24,732 bases of DNA from an uncultured Leptotrichia sp. GTDB taxonomy: Bacteria > Fusobacteriota > Fusobacteriia > Fusobacteriales > Leptotrichiaceae. Position 1 is the stretch's first letter, and each line of letters opens with the position of its first letter. The notes under the pieces are model-generated. The model was not told the origin of the DNA. It saw nothing but the letters and a program-made list of their open reading frames with translations, and searched no databases. Where the stretch lies: NCBI GenBank assembly GCA_937925095.1, contig CALEXX010000060.1, forward strand, positions 1 through 24,732. The letters are read 5' to 3'. Of this stretch, positions 15,908 to 23,800 are shown one piece after another. The position numbers and the translations under genes were made by a program.

Positions 15908-15927
15908 TTTTTTACTTCCCTTTCTTT

Positions 15928-16998
15928 CTACACTTCAGGATATTTTCTAACTGTACGGGTTACATTACATGCAGCTTCTATTACAGGAAACATCATTACA
16001 GCTCCTGTTCCTTCCCCCAGTTTCATATTCATAGCAAGAAATGGCTCTATTCCAAGTTCCTTTATAATATATTTCATTCCAGGCTCTTCACTCATATGTG
16101 AAGGAATCATATAGTCTTTTACATTCTCACACAGCCTGTATGCACATAGTGCCGCCACCGATGAAATAAATCCGTCTATTACAACTGGAATGCCATTTTT
16201 GGCACATCCAAGGTATATCCCTGCCATTCCTGCAATATCAAGTCCTCCAACCTTTGCCAGCACATCAATCGGATCAGAAGTATCTATTTCTTGTTTACCG
16301 TTATTCACATCAATTGCTTTCTGTATGACATTTTTCTTATGCTCAAGTGTTTTGTCATCTATTCCGCTTCCATATCCTGTAATATCATCCAGCAGCAAAT
16401 CAGTAAGAACCTTCAGTACCGCACTGCTTGTTGTAGTATTTCCTATTCCCATTTCTCCTGTGGCAAAAAGGTTATATCCCTTTTCAGCAAAAATATCGGC
16501 TATTTCTATTCCTATTTCAACAGCCTTTACAGCTGTATCATAATCCATTGCAGCTCCTTCAGCTATATTATGGGTTCCTGTCTGCATAAGTTTTCTGTTT
16601 ATAATTCCTGACAGATTTATTTTTCCTTCCACGTCAGTAGTTTCATCTATTCCAAGGTCAATGACCTCAACATCTGCTCCAAATGTATTTCCGAGGGCAT
16701 TTATGGAGGATTTCCCCTGTAGCATGGCTTCCACCACATACTGGGTGATTATTCTCTTTGATTTACTGACTTTTTCCTTTTCCACTCCATTGTCTGCCGC
16801 CATTACAGTAACTATTTTCTTTTCAGGTGTGTAGTCCTTCTTTATTCCTTCAAGCTGTATCGCCAGCTCTTCAAGTTTCCCAAGCCCTTTCGGTGTCTTC
16901 AGGAGAGAATTCAGCTCCCTTTCCTTTTCTGCCATTCTTTCCCTGCTTGCAGGCACTATATTTTTTATTGTTTCATCCAGAATTTTTGAATAACGCAA
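15928..16998 (-). CDS. cobT: Nicotinate-nucleotide:dimethylbenzimidazole phosphoribosyltransferase (CobT)
   Basis: Transfers the ribose phosphate of NaMN to the lower-ligand base, giving alpha-ribazole phosphate. 356 residues, normal. LKTPKGLGKLEELAIQLEGI (about residues 33-52) is the family N-terminal block. MAADNGVEKEKVSKSKRI follows (many homologues have His where this has Asn), then TGEMGIGNTTTSSAV and GGLDIAGMAG. Glu329 in LGEGTGAVMMFPVIEAA is the catalytic base. The start codon is TTG at 16998, with AAGGG six bases upstream; the first in-frame ATG would remove conserved sequence. It is the first gene of a seven-gene unit, with a candidate promoter at 17037-17065. The actual base (DMB, adenine or other) cannot be told from the sequence. 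Confidence 0.95.
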   Translation of the reverse strand: MRYSKILDETIKNIVPASRERMAEKERELNSLLKTPKGLGKLEELAIQLEGIKKDYTPEKKIVTVMAADNGVEKEKVSKSKRIITQYVVEAMLQGKSSINALGNTFGADVEVIDLGIDETTDVEGKINLSGIINRKLMQTGTHNIAEGAAMDYDTAVKAVEIGIEIADIFAEKGYNLFATGEMGIGNTTTSSAVLKVLTDLLLDDITGYGSGIDDKTLEHKKNVIQKAIDVNNGKQEIDTSDPIDVLAKVGGLDIAGMAGIYLGCAKNGIPVVIDGFISSVAALCAYRLCENVKDYMIPSHMSEEPGMKYIIKELGIEPFLAMNMKLGEGTGAVMMFPVIEAACNVTRTVRKYPEV

Positions 16999-17036
16999 AG
17001 AAATCCCTTCTTCCCTTAATCCTCTATTTTATTTAT

Positions 17037-17065
17037 ATTGTAACTAAATATGAGAGCAATTTCAA
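17037..17065 (-). promoter_or_regulatory. Candidate promoter for the cobT-hemB unit
   Basis: TTGAAA (17060-17065, five of six), exactly 17 bases, TACAAT (17037-17042, five of six). The predicted start is near 17030, about 30 bases before the cobT TTG codon. The -35 box lies in the loop of the hairpin at 17049-17074 and the spacer includes its second arm. Confidence 0.65.
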
Positions 17066-17074
17066 GCTCTCATA
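17049..17074 (-). terminator. Hairpin after the 181-residue secreted protein gene
   Basis: TATGAGAGC pairs perfectly with GCTCTCATA (9 bp) around an 8-base loop. It is followed on the minus strand by TTTAGTT, a poor T tract, so termination may be partial. It lies 24 bases after the stop of the upstream gene and overlaps the cobT promoter. Confidence 0.5.
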
Positions 17075-17098
17075 CCATTATATTTATTCTATTTTTTT

Positions 17099-17644
17099 CT
17101 ATTTGGAAATATTTACAGTCCCTGCTCCTTCTATTAACCATTTTCCTTTAACATTCACTACTTTTACAGGTAGTTCTATTTCTGTTTTTTCATCCTTCAA
17201 AGTAACAATTCCTGTTTTCTTATCATATGATTTTACTGCAAAAACAGAATCTGTTTCCAGATCAAGTATTGCCGCACCAAATATTGGAGTATAGTCTACT
17301 GAATATTTTCTGGAAAATTCCTGGTCTGCTTTACTTACTTTTTTCCCAGATAAAATCTGCTCCGATATTTCTATAGCTCTTTCCTGATTTTTATATGCTT
17401 TTTTAAAATTATTGGTAAGTGGCTGTGCTTCAAACCATTTACTGTCATCTATTTGATTTCGTAAATTACTGTAATAAATATTAATAAAATTTAAAGCTGT
17501 TGCCTCAGCTGTTTTTTCTGATATTTTCCCTGCTGTAACTGATGTTTTTCCTGCTGTCTTATTTACATATCCAGCTGATGTTGTTGCTGACACTCCTAAA
17601 ACTGATATTGCTAGTATTGCTGTTACTAAAAATGCTTTTCTCAT
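17099..17644 (-). CDS. Small secreted protein of unknown function
   Basis: 181 residues that I do not recognise. The N-terminus MRKAFLVTAILAISVLGVSA is a good Sec signal peptide with cleavage likely near SATTSA. A Thr/Ser/Lys-rich stretch (residues 26-45) follows, then a compact region that looks like one small domain. That region contains ALNFINIYYSNLRNQ, WFEAQPLTNNFKKAYKNQ and a C-terminal beta-rich VKSYDKKTGIVTLKDEKTEI. The N-terminal helix pattern and the final strand ending VKGKWLIEGAG recall NTF2-like/DUF3828-type periplasmic proteins, but this is only a resemblance. AAGGA lies seven bases before ATG 17644. It has its own candidate promoter and hairpin, so it may be an independent unit between cobA-hemD and cobT. 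Confidence 0.8.
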   Translation of the reverse strand: MRKAFLVTAILAISVLGVSATTSAGYVNKTAGKTSVTAGKISEKTAEATALNFINIYYSNLRNQIDDSKWFEAQPLTNNFKKAYKNQERAIEISEQILSGKKVSKADQEFSRKYSVDYTPIFGAAILDLETDSVFAVKSYDKKTGIVTLKDEKTEIELPVKVVNVKGKWLIEGAGTVNISK

Positions 17645-17683
17645 CTGTTATTCCTTCTTCCTTTTTTTATTTTGTATATGCAT

Positions 17684-17692
17684 TGTATATCA
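17684..17692 (-). promoter_or_regulatory. Possible extended -10 promoter for the secreted protein gene
   Basis: TGATATACA on the minus strand fits the extended -10 form TGn-TATAnT with one mismatch, about 40 bases before ATG 17644. No good -35 box was found. It would make the 181-residue gene independent of hemC-cobA-hemD transcription. Confidence 0.35.
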
Positions 17693-17729
17693 TTTTAAAA
17701 TGAAAATAAACTGAAAATTTTCATATATT

Positions 17730-19226
17730 TTATTTTTCCGAAGCAGTTTTATCTAAAATTGCCTTAAGAAGTCCCTTTTCAGTATATTCTTCTGCTTCTA
17801 TTCCTACTTTCAGTCCATATTTTTCTATTGTTTTTGTTGTGACAGGACCTATTGAAGCAAATATTTTCCCACTTAGTATTTCCTTCATTTCAATATTTTC
17901 ACTTAAATTAATACTGTCAGCAAAAGACTCGAAAGTTGATGAACTCAGAAACATCAGTATATCGCTTTCCTTCGTATATTTTTCTGCCTTTCCACTGTCA
18001 ATTTTCAATTTATGTGTATTATACACTACAAGCTTATCATAGTTTCTTTTGTATAATTCCGTATATTTTTCTTCATTTACAGGAGAAATATTGGATACTA
18101 TAAACAATACATTTTCTCCTTCTTCTGTAAAGTTTACACTTTCGGCGGCAAGTTTTTCCACTGTATATTCCTTTGGATAAAAATCCGGAATTATTCTGTA
18201 TTTTTTCATTTCTTCATCTGTTTTTTTTCCTACAACACCTATTTTTAAGTGTCCCAGTACCCTCATATCCTTTATTTTTCTCATAAATCCGATTACTGAA
18301 TTTAAGCTGTTAAACAAAAGCGTGCTGTATTTTGAAAGATCCGGCATTTCAAAATCAAGATATTCTATATTTATAAAAGGAATATTTATAGCCTGACCTC
18401 CAAGCTCAATTATTTTATTTGTAATTTCCTCCTGTTTATCCCTGTTTCTCGTAACCAGTATATTTTTCCCAAATAATGGCATATTTTCAAACCACTTCAT
18501 TTTTTCCCTTAAATTTACCACTTCACCAATTATTATTATAACCGGTGCTTTGACATTATTTTTTCTTACGATTCCTGCTATTGTTCCCAATGTTCCCGTG
18601 TATGTTTCCTGCTTTGCAGTTGTTCCATTTTTTATGACTGCCACCGGAGTTTCAGGCATTTTACCATGTTTTATAAGATTTTCCGTGATTTTTTCAAGGT
18701 TTCCAAGTCCCATTAGAAAAACGAGAGTTCCCTCCAGTTTTGCAATAGTTTCGTAATCATGTTCAATTCCATCTTTTTTCATATGTCCTGTAAATACATG
18801 AAAGGAAGTGTTTATCCCTCTGTGTGTTACAGGTATTCCAGCATAGGCAGGAACAGCAATTGCCGAACTTATTCCGGGAATTACTTCAAAATCTATATTT
18901 TCTGCTAGAAGGGCTTCTATTTCTTCTCCCCCACGCCCAAACACAAAGGGATCTCCACCTTTAAGCCTTAATACAGTCAGCCCTTCCCTACTTTTTTCCA
19001 CTATCATTTCATTTATCTTTTTCTGAAGTTCTCCGCCTTCTACATTTTCCTTTCCCATGTAAATAAGCTCCGCATCAGGTTTCATATATTGCAGTATGCT
19101 TTCATTTACAAGCCTGTCATAAATTATGCATTCAACCTTTTCCATTACACTTTTAAGCTTCACTGTTATAAGTCCTTCGTTTCCACATCCTGCTCCGGCA
19201 ATATAAACTTTACCTTTATTGTTCAT
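17730..19226 (-). CDS. cobA-hemD: Fused uroporphyrinogen-III C-methyltransferase / uroporphyrinogen-III synthase (CobA-HemD)
   Basis: 498 residues, two enzymes in one chain. Residues 1 to about 245 are the SAM-dependent SUMT that converts uroporphyrinogen III to precorrin-2. They contain VYIAGAGCGNEGLITVKL, VLRLKGGDPFVFGRGGEEIE, VIPGISSAIAVPAYAGIPVT and LVFLMGLGNLEKI. The first loop reads GAGCGNEG where GAGPGDP-like forms are common. Residues from about 252 (FGKNILVTRNRDKQEEIT) to the end are the HemD domain that closes hydroxymethylbilane to uroporphyrinogen III, with STLLFNSLNSVIGFM and FASIGPVTTKTIEKYGLKV. The fusion channels hemC product straight to precorrin-2. GGAG precedes ATG 19226, which overlaps hemC by 11 bases. 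Such fusions are common in Firmicutes and fusobacteria. Confidence 0.94.
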   Translation of the reverse strand: MNNKGKVYIAGAGCGNEGLITVKLKSVMEKVECIIYDRLVNESILQYMKPDAELIYMGKENVEGGELQKKINEMIVEKSREGLTVLRLKGGDPFVFGRGGEEIEALLAENIDFEVIPGISSAIAVPAYAGIPVTHRGINTSFHVFTGHMKKDGIEHDYETIAKLEGTLVFLMGLGNLEKITENLIKHGKMPETPVAVIKNGTTAKQETYTGTLGTIAGIVRKNNVKAPVIIIIGEVVNLREKMKWFENMPLFGKNILVTRNRDKQEEITNKIIELGGQAINIPFINIEYLDFEMPDLSKYSTLLFNSLNSVIGFMRKIKDMRVLGHLKIGVVGKKTDEEMKKYRIIPDFYPKEYTVEKLAAESVNFTEEGENVLFIVSNISPVNEEKYTELYKRNYDKLVVYNTHKLKIDSGKAEKYTKESDILMFLSSSTFESFADSINLSENIEMKEILSGKIFASIGPVTTKTIEKYGLKVGIEAEEYTEKGLLKAILDKTASEK

Positions 19227-20166
19227 TTCTTATCTCCCTGGCTAATTTTTCTGCAAGTTTCCTCGCCTGATTTTTGTTACCTTCCACCTGCCTAAATATT
19301 CTTTTTCCGTCTTTACTGTACATTCCCTTCAGTTTCAATGTATCCCCTTCAATAACGGCAGAACATCCTATCGGTGTGTGACACCCTCCATTGAATATTC
19401 TGGAAAATTCCCTTTCAGCCTGACACATAAGTGTAACTTCGCTGTCATTTATTATTTCCAGCAGAGCCCTTATCCTTTCATCATTTTCCCTGCACTGTAT
19501 ACACAGTATTCCCTGACCAGGTGCCGGCATAAATGTATCGATATCAAAATATTCTGTTATTCTGTCTTCAAGTTTTGCCCTTTTCATCCCTGCAGCCGCA
19601 AGAACTATTGCATCATACTCTCCGTCATCAAGTTTTTTCAGTCTTGTATGAATATTTCCACGGATAGGCTTTACCTGGACGTCCTTCCTTAAATTCAGTA
19701 TTTCCTTTTCCCTTCTGGCACTTCCGGTTCCAACTACGGAATTTTCAGGTAATTCACTTAACTTTAATCCATTTCTTGAAATAAGCACATCCCTGTTGTC
19801 TTCCCTCAAAGGAAAACATGCATTTAAAAGTCCTTCAGGAGTACGAAGTGGCATATCCTTTAAGGAGTGTACCGCCAGATCTACCTTCCCTTCAATCATT
19901 TCCTTTTCTATTTCCTTTACAAACAGTTCCTTCTGTATTGCTTTTTTCATTTCAGAAAAATTTTTCAGATTTTTATCTCCTGTTGTGGTTATAACTTCAA
20001 GACTTACATTTAACGGTAAATCCCTGTCAAATCCTTTTATTCCTTTAAAATCATCCCTTTTTCTTAATTCTTCATATTTTTCAGTCAGCATTTTCTGTAC
20101 TTTTTCTGCCTGTACGAGGGCCAGAATACTCCCTCTTGTTCCAATTACTATTTCATTTGTTTTCAT
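19216..20166 (-). CDS. hemC: Hydroxymethylbilane synthase (HemC)
   Basis: Polymerises four porphobilinogens to hydroxymethylbilane. 316 residues. Conserved features: EIVIGTRGSILALVQAEKV (N-terminus), ITTTGDKNL, VDLAVHSLKDMP (residues 95-106, with the catalytic Asp in the SLKD context), GTGSARREKEI, RGNIHTRLKKLD and AAAGMKR. Cys262 in NGGCHTPIGC is the dipyrromethane attachment residue. ATG 20166 is fixed by family alignment and an in-frame stop just upstream, yet the ribosome site is weak (GAAGGCAG). An eight-codon upstream reading frame with a much better site overlaps its start. It is first in the hemC/cobA-hemD unit and overlaps the next gene by 11 bases. Confidence 0.95.
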   Translation of the reverse strand: MKTNEIVIGTRGSILALVQAEKVQKMLTEKYEELRKRDDFKGIKGFDRDLPLNVSLEVITTTGDKNLKNFSEMKKAIQKELFVKEIEKEMIEGKVDLAVHSLKDMPLRTPEGLLNACFPLREDNRDVLISRNGLKLSELPENSVVGTGSARREKEILNLRKDVQVKPIRGNIHTRLKKLDDGEYDAIVLAAAGMKRAKLEDRITEYFDIDTFMPAPGQGILCIQCRENDERIRALLEIINDSEVTLMCQAEREFSRIFNGGCHTPIGCSAVIEGDTLKLKGMYSKDGKRIFRQVEGNKNQARKLAEKLAREIRNEQ

Positions 20167-20176
20167 CTGCCTTCAT
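20153..20176 (-). CDS. Possible eight-codon upstream reading frame overlapping the hemC start
   Basis: ATG at 20174-20176 is preceded by AAGGA with five bases spacing and encodes MKADENK before TGA at 20153-20155, twelve bases inside hemC. Since hemC itself has a weak ribosome site, translation of this frame could deliver ribosomes to hemC by termination-reinitiation. This is inference; the frame is so short that chance is a real alternative. Confidence 0.3.
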   Translation of the reverse strand: MKADENK

Positions 20177-20256
20177 CCAATTCCTTCAGTAATTTTTCTA
20201 TACGACAGTTATTACGGATTTTTATCTATTCTAAGTCTTTCCTTCCAAAATAACTG

Positions 20257-20276
20257 ATGCTTTAAGCATTATACCA
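20257..20276 (-). promoter_or_regulatory. Extended -10 promoter of hemC with palindrome at the start site
   Basis: The minus strand reads TGGTATAAT (20268-20276), an exact extended -10 box; no -35 box stands out. Directly over the predicted start lies ATGCTTTAAGCAT (20257-20269), a perfect 6-1-6 inverted repeat that overlaps the -10 and could bind a repressor. The leader to hemC would be about 95 bases. Confidence 0.55.
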
Positions 20277-20771
20277 TATTTATTTGAGATTTCTACCCTC
20301 TTTATCTATTTTTTTATCTGATAGGTATATAATAAAAATGTATGGAAAATTTTAAAGATTTGTTATTTATGTCAGTATATATATTTTGATATACAAAATT
20401 AAATTTTCCTTATAGCATCTTGCTTTGCAACAAAGTCATCGTTGCACTCATTCATTTGTTAATACAAATTTAACTAATAACATCATATTTTAAATAAAAA
20501 TATATTAGAATTATGCATACACAAAAAAATAATTAATTTTTTTCAGTATATAAAGGTTTTTTGCAATTTGTTAACAATAAAATAAAACTCCATTTATATA
20601 AAAAATAACGAAATTTTTTAATTTTTCTAAACTTTCACAACTATAATAAAAAACAATTGTGATATCAATATCATTTTTTCTAAATAGGCTTATTTACTAG
20701 GTTAAATTAAATTTATAAGAATAAAATTCAAACATCAAAAACTTTGTGCAAAGAATAACTTAAGAAATTGC
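20277..20771. other. AT-rich divergent intergenic region
   Basis: Between the hemC and adhesin promoters I see no gene with a ribosome site. Landmarks are a less AT-rich patch at 20411-20455 that reads on the minus strand as an 18-residue frame (MNECNDDFVAKQDAIRKI, stop at 20399-20401) with no ribosome site and GCAAC/GTTGC hairpin potential, possibly a relic or short repeat. TGATATCAATATCA (20660-20673) is a perfect 6-2-6 inverted repeat. The remainder is A/T-rich with long T or A runs. Confidence 0.6.
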
Positions 20772-20800
20772 TTGTATTTTTGTAACTTATTTGATAAAAT
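20772..20800 (+). promoter_or_regulatory. Candidate promoter of the adhesin gene
   Basis: TTGTAT (20772-20777), 17 bases, TAAAAT (20795-20800, five of six). The start would be near 20807, giving a leader of about 37 bases ending in the AAAGGGAG ribosome site at 20831-20838. Confidence 0.5.
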
Positions 20801-20843
20801 GTACAATAAAACGAAAAAATAATTGAGAATAAAGGGAGATACA

Positions 20844-23800
20844 ATGAGTAGAAAGAAGAAAGAAGAAAGCAAAACGCAAAAGGGAAAATTTAAAAATAAA
20901 TTATGTTTTCTAGCTGCTGCAATTGCCGCAGGGACAATAACGACAGAAGATAAAAAACTGTACGGAGGAGAAGTTTGTACAGTTAGAGCCAACGGGGTAA
21001 CTTCAGGAAATCCTACAACTCTAGGAAGTGCACCGGGATCTTATGCAATAGCCTGTGGTGATGGTGCCATTGCAAACGGTACTAACAGTATCGCAACAGG
21101 TAAAGGAGCTTTTACAGCGACTAACTCATCTGTTGCAATAGGGGAAAATGCCGCAGCTACCAGAGAGTCTGATATTGTCATCGGTAAAAATGCCGGACTT
21201 TATAACCAGGGGAAAAATTCTAAAGGAACACCCGGTCCAATAAATGGTTTTAACGTAATCATAGGAACAAATGCCATGGTTGGAGATGACAATAACACTT
21301 TATACCAGACTAGCCAAGGTATAGCGATAGGAGGAAGCGGAAACGCAAGAACAGGTGCTTCTAAAAATGGTGACAATGGAGGAGCTTGGGCAAAAGGAGA
21401 CCAGTCTATAGCAATAGGAGGAGACACTATAGCTGAAGGTCACTCATCTATAGCAATAGGGGGAGATGACCTTCGAAAAGCTGCTACTAAATCAGTAACG
21501 TATACATTAGGTTCAGGTTCGAAAACCGCTAGCCTTTTAACAGCAATGAGTGATCTGGCTGGAGTAGCAGCTTCAGATATTAACGCTTACAACGCAACAA
21601 AAGCCGGATCTGGAGCTGTAGCTCTTGGGGTTAAATCAGTATCTGGGGATTTATCACTTGCTATCGGTACTATGTCTACAGCCAATAAAGTAAATGCAAC
21701 TGCTGTAGGAACAGGTGCAGTAGCCAACCTTGACAACTCTGTAGCTATTGGAGGAGGAGCAACTACAGTTAATGCTGCAGGTACTCAGGAAACTTCTGCA
21801 ACAATAAATGGTGTTACATACAGCAACTTTGCTGGTGGAAGTACTACAAAAGTTGGAGACGTTGTTTCAATAGGTAAAAACGGTACATTTAACCGTCAAA
21901 TTAAAAATGTTGCGGCAGGTAATATCAGTGCAACATCTACTGATGCGGTAAACGGATCGCAGTTATATTCAGTAGCTCAAACTTTACAGGACAGATTTAA
22001 ATATGTATCAATAAATTCTACAGAAACAGGAAACGCAGATAATAAAGGAGCTTTAGCTACAAACTCAATAGCTATAGGACCAAACGCTAGTACAACTGTT
22101 ACAGCAGAAAATGCCGTTGTTGTAGGTAATGGGGCAAAAACTACAGAACAGGTTATGAATCCTGGAGCACCTACTCAATGGACAAAAACTGGTAAAAACA
22201 GTGTTGTAATTGGTAATAAAGCAACTACAAATTCAGAAGGTTCAGTAGCAATAGGGCACGAAGCTAAAGTTGATAATACAACAGGTAATTCCGGTTCAAC
22301 AATCGGGCGTTATAAAAATGATGATAACAGTACATACATGGGTACCAGCCTTGCACAAAACAATATCTATGCTGATCCAAGTTATGTTGGAACACAAGGT
22401 ATTGCAATAGGGGCAAATTCATACTCTGATTATCAGGGAATGAGTATGGGTGTAGGAGCACGTTCTAAAAACCTGAGTCTTGCTTTAGGTTATTTTTCTA
22501 ATGCTGAAGGAACTTCATCTATCGCAACAGGTGTAGGAGCATACGCAAAAGGAGACAACTCTATAAGTAGTGGTAGACAATCTTCTACAATATCAACAGG
22601 ATCAGTTGCTTTAGGGGTTGCAGCAAGAGGTGGTTCTACAGCTGATGGTGGTTTAGGAGGAAGTATCGCAGTCGGAGCCGCTTCTGACGCTACTCACGAA
22701 CAGGCTATCGCAATCGGAGGTATTACAAATGCCAACACAGCTACATTGGAACAAGGAAGAGGAGACAATACTCAGGCGACAGCGGCAAGAGCTACAGCAA
22801 TAGGTGCAAACGCAAAAGCACAGGCTGAAAGTTCTATCGCATTTGGTACAAAAGCAAATGTAGGTTCAGCAGGAACTAATGCAGTAGCTATCGGTAAGGA
22901 TTCAAGTGCAACTATAGCAAACGGAGTTGCTCTTGGAAGCGAATCTAAAGCAACTACAGCTGCAGGTGTAACAGGATTTGATATGGCTGACGGCCGTTCA
23001 AATGTTTACTCAGGACTTGCAGGAACTGCTAAAACTGCTAATATGGCAGCAGTATCTGTCGGAGACGGTGCAAATAAAACTCGTCAAATTACAGGAGTTG
23101 CTGCAGGTAAAGAAGATACTGATGCAGTAAACGTAGCACAGTTAAAGTCTACAAACCTTAAAATAGCAGGAAATACTACTTCTGGAGGAGCAGATGTACG
23201 TCTTCATAATCAGACACTTACTGTAAAAGGGGACGGAACATACTTAACATCAACTGCTGCCGGAAACACAATTACAATGGAACTTAAGCAAGATGTTAAG
23301 GATAAAATAGATAATGCTGCAACAAAAAAATTAGATAATCTGGATCCTACCGGAGTACAGAAGATTAAAGATACTGCCGCTTGGAATGTTGTTGCTAATA
23401 GTGGAACAGCTCAAAAAGTTGAAGGTGGGGACACTGTTAAATTCCTTAATGGAAACAACATCGAAATTACTCAGGCTGGAAAAGACTTCACTTTCGCTAC
23501 TAAGAAAGATGTTACTTTTGACAGCGTAACTATCAACAACGGACCTAAATTAAGTTCTACTGGTATTGATGCTGGTAACAAGACAATATCTAACGTTGCC
23601 AACGGTACTGCTAACAATGATGCAGTTAACTTAGGTCAGTTAAATAATGCGATAAATAATGCAACTGCAACAGCTACATCAACTGAAAAAGTTGTTGCTT
23701 CAACAGCTGCTGACAATATTGCTACTGTAGCTCCTTCTACTGGACAGAATTTAGGAGATAAGAATGCTACTTATGAAGTATCTGTTTCTAAGACTGCTGT

